Below are positions 13,121-23,781 of a DNA stretch of 36,421 nucleotides, piece after piece. The notes below the pieces were generated by a model. The model was given only the letters and a program-made list of their open reading frames with translations, did no database searches and was not told the origin of the DNA. The position numbers and the translations under genes are program-made. This DNA is from Oppiella nova (Eukaryota > Arthropoda > Arachnida > Sarcoptiformes > Oppiidae). Position 1 is the stretch's first letter; each line of letters begins with the position of its first letter. The stretch lies in assembly GCA_905397405.1 (NCBI GenBank), contig CAJPVJ010000144.1, forward strand, positions 1 to 36,421, written 5' to 3'.

Positions 13121-14095
13121 TTAATTCTGTAAATCCTTTTGAGTCTCTTTTTTCGAGAGTTTTTCGATTAGTTTTTGGGCGATTTGTTGATAAGATTGAC
13201 TGCATTTACTGTTGGGATGCGTTAACACAATGGGCCGTCCGCTGTCACAACACTCTCTTAATGTTATATCCAGAGGAATATCACCCAAGAGTTCAATATC
13301 GAGTTCTTCGGCTAACCGTTTGGCGCCGTTTTGTCCGAAAATATGCGACTCGTGTCCACACTTTTCACACACAAAAGCACTCATATTCTGAATGATACCC
13401 AAAACGGGAACTTTTGTTTTGGCAAACATTGTGGCGCCTCTTCGGGCGTCCATCAGAGCTATGTCTTGAGGTGTTGTCACTATTACGGCACCACTTATCG
13501 GGATGTTCTGAGCAATTGAAAGCTGAGTGTCACCCGTGCCGGGAGGCATGTCTATGAGCAGGTAGTCTAATGGCCCCCATTGCACACCAAATAAGAGCTT
13601 CTGAATGGCAGACATAACCATAAGACCCCTCCAGACCACCGCCGACTCCTTCTCCATCAGAAATCCCATTGAAATGCATTTTATGCCGAAATTAGTCAAC
13701 GGTTTCATCAGATTTTCTAAGTTAACAAACAATTAAAGAATAAATAAAACTATACATAAAAGTTGGTTAACATATAATACATACGTTTAGTGATCTCTGG
13801 CTTTCCCTCCAATGCCATCATCAGTGGTATCGATGGTCCGAAGACATCGGCGTCAAGGATACCGATTTCAAGACTCTATGGCACCGGGAGATGAGTTAAC
13901 CATTAGTAGAGTTGTCACACAATTAGTAAATAAGTGGATTACTGGATGAAGATGTTTGAGAGCTGTTCCCAACCCAACAGTTGTCGAAGACTTGCCGACA
14001 CCTCCTTTGGCCGACGAGATGACCACCACATGCCTCACGCCTGCGATTCCCAACTTTGTGGCCAAATGTCTCGTCTGACACTTCAATGCAAACAT
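13121..14095 (-). CDS. NUBPL: Iron-sulfur protein NUBPL (Ind1), mitochondrial complex I assembly
   Basis: CDS complement(join(13121..13716, 13785..13875, 13943..14095)), 279 aa, with 67 and 68 bp introns. It belongs to the Mrp/NBP35 P-loop ATPase family. The deviant Walker [10 protein letters not shown] is at about residues 29-37, followed by the [12 protein letters not shown] switch, [10 protein letters not shown] and [19 protein letters not shown] pair (about 198 and 201) is the 4Fe-4S-binding CxxC of the family. NUBPL delivers Fe-S clusters to respiratory complex I in the mitochondrial matrix. The start is the first ATG after an in-frame stop, and the basic N-terminus ([14 protein letters not shown]) could be a short presequence. 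The human protein is about 319 aa, so this presequence is shorter or incomplete. It is divergent with METTL15, another mitochondrial gene, 208 bp apart. Substitution for the cytosolic NUBP1/2 is unlikely given the NLMKPL and [13 protein letters not shown] blocks typical of Ind1. Confidence 0.93.
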
Positions 14096-14303
14096 CAAAT
14101 GACAATCAATTCATTAAACATGACTTCAATTGAACCCAAAATACCATAAAATGTGAAGAAATAGCGAAACGAAGAGCTCTTTGGAAATGCATTTCAAACG
14201 TGTGTTTGAATTGAGTGTCAAATGAATGGATGTTTGCATTCACTTAAGGCTTACGTAATGTTTGTTTGTTTTCATTGAATGTCAACACAAAACATGTGAT
14301 GAA
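14096..14303. promoter_or_regulatory. Putative bidirectional promoter NUBPL/METTL15
   Basis: Only 208 bp separate the two divergent start codons, so both promoters and 5' UTRs must lie here. A short upstream ORF with ATG at 14258 and TGA at 14276-14278 precedes the METTL15 ATG. I see no clear TATA box. The assignment rests on gene arrangement. Confidence 0.5.
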
Positions 14304-15494
14304 ATGCAGTCACAAGTGATTCACGGATTGTCTTCAGCGCCGATTCGTTTCAAATGCCATCATTTGAGACAAATCTGCAGACATTTGAGCGAAAATGCGA
14401 GACAACAACTCAAGAGTGAAAGTGGTGTCACTTTAAGCCACAAACCAGTGATGGGTCGCGAGATTATGGCCGCTCTTCGGCCCAAAGACGGCCAGACTTT
14501 CATAGATATGACTTTCGGTTCGGGCGGACACACGAAGCACTTGTTGGCCACCAATAAGAAGATCTGTGTCTATGCTCTGGACAGGGATCCGATCGCTCAC
14601 GAAAGGGCTGTCCATTTGTCGCGAAGTAAACTGATCGCAGCGAATGGACAGCGAGTGATACCACTGTTGGGCCGATTCAGTGAATTGCCGGCCCTTATGG
14701 CGGCCGAAGGGGTGGCCATGGATTCAGTGGACGGCGTGATCATGGATTTGGGCGCCTCTTCCATGCAATTCGATGACTCGCGAAGAGGTTTCTCTCTGAG
14801 CAGTGATGGACCCCTTGACATGCGAATGGATGGCCAGAGGTTTGAGTCGATGCCGACGGCCGCGGATGTGGTCAACACCTTAAGTGCCGAACATTTGGCC
14901 AAAATCTTTAAGATTTACGGCGAAGAGAGGTATGCGCTGAAGATCGCGCAGACAATAGTCGACTCGCGATTCCTTATGAAGAGGTTGTCGTCGACCACAG
15001 AATTGGCTCATTTGGTGGCGAATGTGAGCGCAAACCACCAGTCCTTCGACCGGTTGGGTCGACCCCAACACTCGGCCACCAAAGTGTTTCAGGCCATCAG
15101 GATCTTCGTGAACAACGAGTTGAATGAATTGAATTACGGTTTGCAACGAATCCGGCATTACTTGAAGCCCATGAAGAATACGGATCTGTCGGACAGAAAC
15201 GAATCGATCGATAATTACGATGAGATCGACGGCGGAGTCATTGCTGTCCTCTCTTTCCACTCACTTGAGGACCGAATCGTTAAAAAGCATTTCATCGGAA
15301 CTGAATTAAACACATCTTTGGAATCAAAACATTTCAGTTCTCTTGAGATTCCCGATGAAAATGAATTGTCAAAAGTGTTGAACAAAAGCTGGAAACCTAT
15401 TAATAAACGCGTTATTCTGGCCGATGAAGAGGAAGTGCTGTCAAACCCCAGAAGCAGATCCGCTAAATTGCGTTTAGCTGTAAGAGTCTTGTAA
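14304..15494 (+). CDS. METTL15: 12S rRNA N4-methylcytidine methyltransferase METTL15
   Basis: Single-exon gene, 396 aa, an MraW/RsmH-family SAM-dependent methyltransferase. The SAM-binding loop FIDMTFGSGGHT is at about residues 66-77, followed by DRDPIAHERA, IMDLGASSMQFDD, RGFSLSSDGPLDMRMD, the ATKVFQAIRIFVNNEL block and SFHSLEDRIVKKHF, all family signatures. In animals METTL15 makes m4C in mitochondrial 12S rRNA and is needed for small-subunit maturation. The first 50 residues are basic and rich in Ser/His/Arg, which fits a mitochondrial targeting sequence. The open frame extends upstream to a TTG, but the first ATG (14304) is the plausible start. An insert between the YLKPM and GGVIAVLSFHS blocks (NTDLSDRNESIDNYDEID) is hydrophilic and looks lineage-specific. 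Confidence 0.94.
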   Translation: MQSQVIHGLSSAPIRFKCHHLRQICRHLSENARQQLKSESGVTLSHKPVMGREIMAALRPKDGQTFIDMTFGSGGHTKHLLATNKKICVYALDRDPIAHERAVHLSRSKLIAANGQRVIPLLGRFSELPALMAAEGVAMDSVDGVIMDLGASSMQFDDSRRGFSLSSDGPLDMRMDGQRFESMPTAADVVNTLSAEHLAKIFKIYGEERYALKIAQTIVDSRFLMKRLSSTTELAHLVANVSANHQSFDRLGRPQHSATKVFQAIRIFVNNELNELNYGLQRIRHYLKPMKNTDLSDRNESIDNYDEIDGGVIAVLSFHSLEDRIVKKHFIGTELNTSLESKHFSSLEIPDENELSKVLNKSWKPINKRVILADEEEVLSNPRSRSAKLRLAVRVL

Positions 15495-15518
15495 TACGAG
15501 TGTGGTTTGCATCACATT

Positions 15519-15601
15519 TTTATTATTCATTTATATTATGAAAAATAGACATCTGTTTGAGATTCACTTATGAAAACATTATTTACAAATCATTTAATAA
15601 A
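15519..15601. terminator. Interleaved poly(A) signals of METTL15 (+) and ERGIC2 (-)
   Basis: AATAAA at 15596-15601 is about 100 bp after the METTL15 stop. TTTATT at 15519-15524 (AATAAA on the minus strand) is about 115 bp after the ERGIC2 stop. Each signal lies beyond the other, so the two transcripts should overlap tail to tail by roughly 100 nt. Confidence 0.6.
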
Positions 15602-15636
15602 TAAAAATAAATTAAAAACAAATTCTTGGGTCAAAA

Positions 15637-17166
15637 TCATTGGTTTGTTCCGTTGTGTTGGGGAACAGAAGCAGAGGAATAGAGGAGCGACACGTTATCA
15701 CTCGGCACTGAAAAGTCTTCGACTGTATGGAAGCCCGAGTTGTCGACGTCTTTGAATGTGACGCTGGAATGAATGTATTTACAAGTGATCACATCGACCA
15801 CAGCATTGGCCACAGAACTGATGAGACCAGAGATGGCAAAAATACCGCCAACGATACCACACAAGCGGATCAGGAACTTCCAAATGGGCACATATTCCTC
15901 AACTACTTTGGCGCAAATGGCGTCGATATCATACTTGAAGTATATTCCGGGCATTCCGTGCGACCCGGAGTTGTGGTCAATCACTCGTTCACTTTCTGTC
16001 GTCGAGTATTGATAGCTCTTTAGTGTCACTTCCGATGTCTGCACATCAGTTGACATGACTTTCAAGTAATAGTTATATAATTGAGTTTCTAATGGAGACA
16101 ATCAATGGTTAAATGACGGCTAAGAGAACAAACAATGGATGCAATACTTGATTGCGTGACTTTCTCTTCGCCCTCCAATGGGTTTATAATACTGGGAACG
16201 TATTCGCCGAATGAGAACCTCTCGATTCGGTGACTAAAGTTATATTCTGTGGACAAACAGGAGGAATGTTAGGGAATGGGATGGCATACAGTACAGTACA
16301 GTACCTTGTTCACTGGTGAACAGTGAGATGTGCGCGTGTCCTAAAGGCATCGGTAGGTGTTTACCGACAGTGATGTGGAAATTTCCCGAAACTTTGTTCA
16401 CAACCAGAGTTCCGTAGAGACGACACGCATCGGGCGCTCCTTTGGGTGGTGTCTCCCGCGGAGGCAAATCGCGGCCATATCTCCGCTGACTTAACACATC
16501 TGACTTCCATAAGACCTCCTGAAGAGAGTGATGTTCATTACGTAAATAGTTGTTCACATCTCGGATGACATCCCATTGCGATCGTTGGCCAACACTGAGC
16601 TCGAAATGTGTGGGCTCTTCGACGAGTCGGCCGTAAGTGTAGGCGTTGTTAGTATTGGTTGAGTCCATGATATCGGCGCCAATGCCTTCATTTCATACAA
16701 AACTTGACATTAATTCAAATCAATCACCAAATCAGGTCTTACTCTCGCAATTCATGGCAACAGTGATGTCAATATTCATCTGTAGTTTACTGTTCAAGAC
16801 AATACAATGTCATCGCAATTAATATCATGTCTTTGCAAAGCAATCAATGAGTGAATGAATGGCACAAAACCTGTCAAAATCCGTGTCCACGGTATACAAG
16901 AATCTGATTCTGGACTTCATATACAGTGATATCTCAAACATCACTAAAATCACAATCAATGCGTAACTCAATAGCGACACTAAAAGGCATTTGAAATGAC
17001 AATCAATGAATGCAATCAACAAATTATCATCAATTTAATGGACGTATATCTGCAGACCTGTTCCACCCGTTGCACTAGTTTTGGTGAAATTGTGGTCAAC
17101 TTTGGTGAAGGCATCCAAGTCTGCGATCGATCGGTGACTGGAGACTAGTCTACGGATTAGTGGCAT
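15637..17166 (-). CDS. ERGIC2: ERGIC2 (Erv41-type cargo receptor of the ER-Golgi intermediate compartment)
   Basis: CDS complement(join(15637..16088, 16148..16246, 16305..16685, 16743..16789, 16871..16979, 17058..17166)), 398 aa; introns are 59, 58, 57, 81 and 78 bp and all phases close. ERGIC2/Erv41 proteins cycle between ER and Golgi and act with ERGIC3/Erv46 in retrieval and transport. The cytosolic N-terminus (LDAFTKV..., TSATGGT) leads to a first membrane helix (about residues 37-57, SLLSYALIVILVMFEISLYM). The lumenal domain contains DITVAMNC, IGADIMD, CRLYGTLVVNKVSGNFHITV and the FSHRIERFSFGEYVPSIINP block. A second helix (RLCGIVGGIFAISGLI) follows IDHNSGSHGMPGIYFKYD. The C-terminal tail is short. 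The RLCGIVGG sequence and ITERE-like ERVIDH block favour ERGIC2 over ERGIC3. It is transcribed in the same direction as DNAJC2, 256 bp downstream of it. Confidence 0.94.
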
Positions 17167-17422
17167 ATCTTATGGTCTAATCAATGGACTAATGAATCAA
17201 ATGAATTGCAATCAAAGAGTGAGTTGTCGTCGAGAAGTGGCACACAATCTGACGGTTCAGTTGGTGTGATAAACGCACATAAAGTACGACACATACGAGT
17301 GGCGGAGGAATGGATTGGAGACACAATTTGACTCTTCAGATAATTTATTAATTCATTTAATAGTTTCATAAAATAATTACATTTATTACTAAAATGGAAA
17401 TTAATTTAAATAAAAGTGAAAA

Positions 17423-19599
17423 TCATTTCTTATTCGTGTGAATAGCAGTCTTGGCGTCTCTCTTGGATTTGACCAAATCTACTAAATATTTATATCTTGC
17501 GATACAATCAGTTCGCGATCGGTTTGGTATGCATGTAGAAATCAGATCCCATCTCTCGATGCCCAGTGATGTCGGGTATGTCTTCATCGCCTGCTCTAAG
17601 AGCTGCTGTTCCTCGTTATTCCAGGGGTTGGCGTTCAGGTCAACCAAAGTGCGCGGCGCTGACCATCAAAAGTAGAGTTGAGTCAAGTTTTGCACAAAAT
17701 CTCGTCTCAAAAGCATACATACCGTCAAACCTCTGACTCGGAGTCGATGTATCCGAGACTACCGGCGCTGTTGTCTTGTTTGCGTGCGAATCGTCCAGTT
17801 TTTTGTAAGCATTCTTATTGGCCTCTTCTTTAAGCGATTGCGACTGATCTGCAGAGACAACATATTCGTCAGCATAAGTCATATCTTATTCCTCGTCAGT
17901 AATAATATATACCGTTATTCTGTAAATCCTTAGCTTTGGCGATGACGTCCCTATGGTTTCTAACCACTCCAGACGTGGATTTATCGTTAACCCACTTCGC
18001 AATCACTGCCCATCGGTCTGGAGTTCCCGCAGGAAATAGTTTAATAGCTTTGATCAGCAGTTGGATGTCATCGTAACTCCAGTTCTTTTTGGATGAAATG
18101 TTATTCGTCTGACCATTGGTTGAGTTATTGGCCGACGAGAGGCCGATGCGCTCCGAATCTAACTTTGAGTTCAAATCATCGATTTTCTTGAGGAAAAAGT
18201 CTCGTTTCGAGTCTTCGCTCTCTAATCGCGAGAACTCTTCTCGAAATGTTTGCAATTCTTCTAAACTATAGATTTTGATAATTTTGTCGAATTCTTTCAA
18301 ATTATCAATTCTTTTGGACTCATTTTTGGCGAAATAATCGTATGTTTCAAACATAGTCTCCAATAGTTTGCGCTCTTTTCGGATCTGTTTCTTCACAAAC
18401 TCTTTCTGTTTCTTCTCCTCATTCTTCTTAGCCTTCAATTCATTCTCTTTTTCCAATTTCTCTAACCTTTGCTTCTCTTCGGCCTCTCGTTTCAGTCGCT
18501 CCTCTTCTAACTGTTTCTCACGAATGGACTGTTGTTTCGCCAACTTTTGGGACAACTTTTTCTGCTTCTCCTCCTCTTTGAATCGTGCGATCCGAGGGTC
18601 GCATTGGTAGGCGTTGTCCACGAGTTGTCGCATGCGTTGCATCTCCTCCTTCTTGCGCTGAGCCCTCGCGGCTTTGTTCTGCTTCTCCATCCATCGCCTC
18701 TCCTCCCGATTCTCTCCCTTTTCCTTCTCCTCCTCGTCCAACCACGAGTACTCCCGCCACGAGTCGAAGTCATACCAGAAGTTGTAGAACTTATTCACGT
18801 ATGAAACGTCTGAGCGCTCGTTTCCCAACTCAGGCACCGGTTGTCTGTTAGACCATCTGATCCATAGGTATCGCAAAAGTTTACTAAGAGTTTGACAATC
18901 GGTTACAAATCAATGGACAATACCTCGCGTTTAGTTTAAAGACGGGACGAAACACTCGATAAAAATTGGATTTATTTGAGGCATTAATGGATGGAATTTC
19001 GTCATCAAATGTGTGGTCAATACTATCATAGGATCTCCTTTTGATGGGATCGCCTAATATTTCGTACGCTTTTCACACCAAAACAATTCACATTAAATGC
19101 ATTCTTGCGGTCAATCGATGGCATGAATACAAACCTCTAGTGATACAGGAATAGTAGTCGAGGTCGAGATCAATGGGCAGACCCGTGGCGGACGTCCTCT
19201 TATCCGGATGGTGTCGAAGCACTTTCAGACGATCTGTTCAGACAATACAACACAATAAGTGGTGGCAAATGAGACCAATGGGTGGCTCTAATGAGGTCTA
19301 CATTGCTTTTTCACGTCATCGGCGGTGGCATAGAATCGGTTGTGGATATTGAAGATCCGGTAGTGGTCCTGATTCTTCCAGTCCTTCGGGTCCAGTCCCA
19401 GCAGATACTCTTCGCTCAAGTGGTCGTCGACGGTGTAGTCCACGACACCACCCGACGGGTCATCACTCTCTATGAGCCCTAACTTCTGGAGCAGTCTATG
19501 GATCCATATGTCGTAGGACTCGATGCAGACTAAAGACATCTCTGTGTCGGACATCAAAGTCAGTGACATGTGCTTTGGAGGTGACGGCAATCGTGTCAT
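17423..19599 (-). CDS. DNAJC2: DNAJC2 (zuotin/MPP11), ribosome-associated J protein
   Basis: CDS complement(join(17423..17658, 17723..17848, 17913..18856, 18924..19068, 19135..19233, 19302..19599)), 615 aa against about 621 in human; introns are 64-68 bp. N-terminal segment, then [15 protein letters not shown] opening the J domain, with the HPD motif at about residues 108-110 (RHHPDKRT). The zuotin homology block follows ([68 protein letters not shown]), then a long Lys/Glu-rich charged helix. Two SANT domains end the protein: one in exon 4 ([20 protein letters not shown]) and one in the last exon ([19 protein letters not shown]). DNAJC2 pairs with HSPA14 as the ribosome-associated complex and co-chaperones nascent chains; its SANT domains support nuclear chromatin roles. 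I chose the acceptor at 18857 because it restores the conserved RWSN and gives a 67 bp intron; an alternative in-frame acceptor 27 bp upstream would give a 40 bp intron. A minus-strand AATAAA lies at 17382-17387. Confidence 0.95.
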
Positions 19600-20128
19600 T
19601 TGCAGCTATGCTTACCATTGATGTGAGACATTATCACAAGAGTAAAGCACTGACCACTCAATTGGTGTTAATATATATAAACTAATTGTAAAACTATTTC
19701 TAATTAAATGTGATTTCAATTGAATTTCATGTCAAACACCGAATTGATTTCAAAACGTGAGATATTGTGCACAATATTCACTCATTAATTGTGTCACACT
19801 TTCACTGAGGGCTCACTTTGTTTGCCATTGGATTTGCATTCGTTTCTATAGACAGGGGTTTGAAAACACAACAATTTGTTACGTTATATTTGAGTTACAT
19901 ATAAATGCGTGTTAATTTTATTACATAAATACAGACATTGGGAACAAAATGTGATTTTCAAACATTTTTACATCAATTGTATTATACTTTTAGAGAAAGG
20001 GATTGATTTATGTATGCATTTAATGGACAATATTTATGGTCATAATATAAACCAAAGCATGTGTTCAATGCATTGAATGCATGAAATTGTAAACAAAATC
20101 AATAATTGATTGCAATTTAAGGCCAAAA
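19600..20128. promoter_or_regulatory. Divergent promoter region DNAJC2/PIGM
   Basis: 529 bp of AT-rich DNA between two divergent start codons. No open frame of note. It includes the palindrome-like AATGCATTGAATGCATG near 20068. The promoter assignment rests only on arrangement. Confidence 0.4.
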
Positions 20129-21352
20129 ATGTTGAAAACGATCGCAAAGTTTGTGAACAAACACTCATTTTCTAGTCATTTGTTGTATGCATTAGTCATA
20201 AGACTTGTATTGATTATATTGAGTGAAATTCAAGACAAATACCTGACTCTCAAGTATACGGACATCGACTACACCATCTTCAGCGACGGGGCCCGACATG
20301 TGTGGGCCGGACGCTCGCCATACCTGAGGGACACCTACCGATACACACCACTCATTGCCGCACTTCTTGTGCCTAATATCACTCTATGGCCACAGTTTGG
20401 GAAAGTCTTGTTTTCGGTGTTGGATGTCGTGACCGGCGCTCTTGTCTATCACATCTGTGGCCACCATTTGGACCAACGAAGAGCCAAATGGTGTGCCATT
20501 ATATGGCTCTACAATCCATTACCGGCCATCATATCGACGCGTGGAAGCGCTGAGTCTGTGGTCACAACACTAGTCCTCTTAACCATCTTATGTGTACTCA
20601 ATCGACAGCTAGTCTTCGGCGGACTTTTGTATGGATTTGTAATCCATTTCAAAGTCTATCCAATCGTTTATATTCCGGCGCTTTATCTCTATTTAACTAA
20701 AAGTCAGAAACTGTGGAAAGCCTTCAAACCTAATGTGAAAAAACTGAAGTTCTTTACGTCGGCTGCCATTGGGTTCGTTGTCCCCACTTATGGCTCGTAT
20801 TATCTCTACGGACGGCTTTACTTAGAGGAGGGTTGGCTCTACCACTTGCACCGCAAGGATCCCCAACACAACTTCAGTCCGTATTTCTATGTCTACCACT
20901 TGTTTAAAGCCGAAGAACAGCAGAAACTGTTCGCTTATCTGGCATTTGTTCCCCAATTCCTGTCTGTCCTGTCGATAGCCATGTATTACTGTTTGTCTTC
21001 GAAACATAAATTCCAAGACTTGATGTTTGGTGTCTTCGCTCAGACCACAGCTTTCGTGACACTAAACAAAGTGATTACTTCTCAATACTTTCTCTGGTAT
21101 TTATGTCTTTTGCCTCTCGTGTGGCCATACATTAGACTCAGTCCTAAGCAATGGATTCTTGTGCTCGTTGTCTGGCTCTTAAGTCAGGCTCAATGGCTAT
21201 TACCGGCCTATTTGTATGAGTTCCAGCACTGGGACTGTCTGTTCTGGGTTTGGGTCTCAAGCCTAACATTCCTTGCGATCAATCTTTTGATTTTAATTAC
21301 TTTTATCTTAAATTATAAACCATTTGACAGAAAGCACCGCAAAAGCCAATAG
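20129..21352 (+). CDS. PIGM: GPI mannosyltransferase 1 (PIG-M catalytic subunit)
   Basis: Single-exon gene, 407 aa (human about 423). PIG-M adds the first alpha-1,4-mannose to GlcN-PI from dolichol-phosphate-mannose on the lumenal side of the ER, with PIG-X as partner. The lumenal DxD-type motif is YTDIDYTIF (DID at about residues 45-47), after a first membrane helix. Family blocks follow: AGRSPYLRDTYRYTPL, WLYNPLPAIISTRGSAES, GFVIHFKVYPIVYIPAL, HRKDPQHNFSPYFYVYHL and SQYFLWYLCLLPLV. Many hydrophobic segments give a polytopic membrane protein of the GT-C type. The start ATG is preceded closely by in-frame stops and leads directly into the conserved N-terminal helix. A poly(A) signal AATAAA is at 21457-21462. 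Confidence 0.96.
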   Translation: MLKTIAKFVNKHSFSSHLLYALVIRLVLIILSEIQDKYLTLKYTDIDYTIFSDGARHVWAGRSPYLRDTYRYTPLIAALLVPNITLWPQFGKVLFSVLDVVTGALVYHICGHHLDQRRAKWCAIIWLYNPLPAIISTRGSAESVVTTLVLLTILCVLNRQLVFGGLLYGFVIHFKVYPIVYIPALYLYLTKSQKLWKAFKPNVKKLKFFTSAAIGFVVPTYGSYYLYGRLYLEEGWLYHLHRKDPQHNFSPYFYVYHLFKAEEQQKLFAYLAFVPQFLSVLSIAMYYCLSSKHKFQDLMFGVFAQTTAFVTLNKVITSQYFLWYLCLLPLVWPYIRLSPKQWILVLVVWLLSQAQWLLPAYLYEFQHWDCLFWVWVSSLTFLAINLLILITFILNYKPFDRKHRKSQ

Positions 21353-21377
21353 TTTTTAACTTACCGTAGAAATTGTT

Positions 21378-21462
21378 TTTATTTTTCTGTATATCAGTAT
21401 TCAAGTCACAAATTAATATAATTTTATATATTTATAAATTTAATAATTTAAATATGAATAAA
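21378..21462. terminator. Interleaved poly(A) signals of PIGM (+) and the unknown membrane gene (-)
   Basis: TTTATT at 21378-21383 serves the minus strand and AATAAA at 21457-21462 serves the plus strand. The minus-strand signal is 25 bp after the PIGM stop codon, so the predicted 3' UTRs overlap. Confidence 0.5.
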
Positions 21463-21608
21463 ATATTTGAAATATAAATTATAATTATTTAAGGGATTTT
21501 AGAAGTTTTGCTATTAGTTCGAGAATTGTCACGAATTTATGAATTTGGTGTTAATTTTGTTTAAAATTAAGTTTTCTTTTGATTTGCTTCGCCTTTTGCA
21601 TTGGCCTG

Positions 21609-23224
21609 TCATCTCATGGATGCGGTTGAAGTGATAGACACCCCACTCATTGAATCCATGGCTGGTTTACCATTCATATTCTGTAGTGATCTCATCGACA
21701 TATTTGGTCCTACATTTGATAGACCTTTCACTGAATTTGTGGTGTTTATGTTGGGACTATTGGATCTGGTTGTGTCCACTACACTGCTCTGAGCACTTAA
21801 TTGCCTCTTTTTGGTGATATTTGTTTCTGATCTCATAGAAAGTGATCGCATTGTGCTCTCGTTAAAAGTGTCTTTGTTTTTATCATCAATTTGTGAACGC
21901 ATTAAAGCGTTGGACTTTGTGTCTAAACCGCTGTTTTTAGGCGAGACACCCGTTGGTGACAACTGATCCTTCTTCTGCTTCTTTGTTATGCAACATATGA
22001 GAGCAATCAGTAGTAGAAGTAATATCAACAAAATCAATGCCATAACGATCCAGAACACAGCGTTTGACCTGTCAGGACGACTTATCACCGGATCAGTTGT
22101 ATTTGCATGAGTTGTGTCACTAAAATCAGTTGTGATGTTAGACTCTAATGTATGCGAAGATATACTTTGTGTCGTTATAATCGGAATATTCTGTGCCAAC
22201 GGAGTAGTGCTTACGGGTGTCGTCCAAAGTCCTGAGCACTGATTTTATGCGTTATATAAAATGTAACTATAATTCAAATTCAAAACTATACTTATAATAA
22301 CTTACAATTGATTGCAATATTGGTATTAATGATATATTTGGAGTGTTATTTGAATGATTTGCAACTATTATCTGTCCGCCCTATTCATACAATCAGCATA
22401 TATTATAGTTTATTTATGAAATGAGACAATCATTGAAATCCTACACTAGTTTGGGTGAAATCGATGTCAAAAGTGCTGAACCTGTGGTTTCCAAAGCATA
22501 TAATTTGTCGGTCTCTCTCAATAAAACAAGACTCAAAGTTGTCAAACGGAGTCAACACCTGTTTAATGCTTGTAATACCTCGTCGATGGTCCTGAAGGTA
22601 AGTACACGGAGCACAGTTATCGGCAAATTGAATGGTATGGAAATCAATCCGGGGATTGGGTGCTCCACTCGGAGGCAACTTAACCATTATAAGACTCTTT
22701 TTCTGTTGCCAATACATAGTGAATGTGAAGGGATAGTAATCCATATAGCCGTCAAGGCTAAGAAAATCGGGCAAAACCGCCGTGGCTTCCGACCACTTTC
22801 TACTCGTATCCCAGTTCATGAGATCCAGGGTTATGTAGTGGTCCCACATGTCCCCACGCTCATTCGTTGTCACCTTGTATATGCATTTTGATTAATCTAA
22901 AGTCAATTTACTTTTTACTCAATTTATTACATTATAAACGAAAAGCTTATAATCATTTGGATCACAACTCCTATTATCGAAAATCATGATTCCGTACGGA
23001 TTGGCGAAACCTGGAGGCATAGGAAGGGGAGGATTGCGCACACTTTGAGCATTATATTCATCATTAGTTATAATATAAGTGCTCCCATTGGCCACCACTG
23101 CATATGCAAGACCTACACTTTGGTCCAGTGGTTGTATTAACTGGAATTTGGGACAATCCGTCGATGTCTTCTTAACAAAAACACAAACCATTAATAGAAA
23201 TAATTTCAACACAAATAAACTCAT
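21609..23224 (-). CDS. Unrecognised type I membrane protein with MRS-repeat cytoplasmic tail
   Basis: CDS complement(join(21609..22238, 22306..22380, 22445..22873, 22931..23224)), 475 aa. All joints are phase 0, with 57, 64 and 67 bp introns. The 25-residue third exon is too short to stand out alone, but its donor GTAAGT and the closed frame support it. The N-terminus (MSLFVLKLFLLMVCVFV) is a signal peptide. The extracellular part (to about residue 325) has seven cysteines after the signal, several N-glycosylation sequons (NGS, NVT, NHS, NNT, NIS, NIT, NTT) and a Ser/Thr-rich stalk. One membrane helix (about 326-349) is followed by CCITKKQKK and a 120-residue tail with five MRS or MR motifs. 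I do not recognise the family. It could be a mite-specific surface receptor or adhesion protein; function is unknown. It is convergent with PIGM and divergent from DTYMK. Confidence 0.8.
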
Positions 23225-23781
23225 TTTATAAAATAAGATCGTGTTATAGATGTAAATGTGTAATGATAATTGAAATCAACTGATGTTTCATTTATATGAT
23301 AAATACCAGTAATAACTGTTGAATTTAAATCGTCAAAATCTAAATCATACATAACTTCATGCAAATAATTGTCAATTTTATTGTTGTAGATTTATGTATG
23401 AATTTCTATATAATAGAAATTATAATTACAATTACAATGTACAGGTAAGTTTAAAGTAACATTAATTGAACTTGCTCATTAGTTCCACACTTATATAGAT
23501 TCTTGATTTTTTATTTAAAATTAGCGCCAATTCTGGTGAATATGTTGAACAGAAATATTGACCAAAAAAGATGTCATTTATTCACACAATTTGCAGACAA
23601 TTTCAATGCATTTGCAGTTTCATTGAGTGCTATAAACGAGACATCATTTCTGTCCACATATTTAGCGCTAATTATTACACAAACTTTGAGTCATTTGTTT
23701 TGATAATGTCTTTGATTATGAGTTATTGATACCACTTATGAGTCATTCCTCACGAGTTGTCTCTTTGTTTGAAAGCATTGA
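23225..23781. promoter_or_regulatory. Divergent intergenic region, unknown membrane gene/DTYMK
   Basis: 557 bp of AT-rich DNA between divergent starts. A plus-strand open frame at 23503-23703 lacks family features and is probably chance. No clear core promoter element was recognised. Confidence 0.35.

Noticed and set aside
17181-17369. 62-codon ATG-initiated minus-strand frame between DNAJC2 and ERGIC2
   Set aside because: It sits in the 256 bp between the two genes where the DNAJC2 3' UTR and the ERGIC2 leader must lie, overlaps the DNAJC2 poly(A) signal zone and has no recognisable features. It could be a uORF of ERGIC2, but nothing supports a real protein.
18884-18923. A 40 bp intron in DNAJC2 ending at TTAG
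   Set aside because: An in-frame acceptor 27 bp further on restores the conserved RWSN motif and gives a 67 bp intron, matching the size of the others in the window.
22239-22444. A single intron joining exons 2 and 4 of the unknown membrane gene (donor within ACTA-GTGTAG)
   Set aside because: A small exon with GTAAGT donor and open frame at 22306-22380 splits this into two introns of normal size with all phases 0, which is the better model.
22421-22891. 156-codon plus-strand frame antisense to the unknown membrane gene
   Set aside because: It is the complement of exon 2 of the minus-strand gene, whose splice sites, signal peptide and membrane helix form a coherent model.
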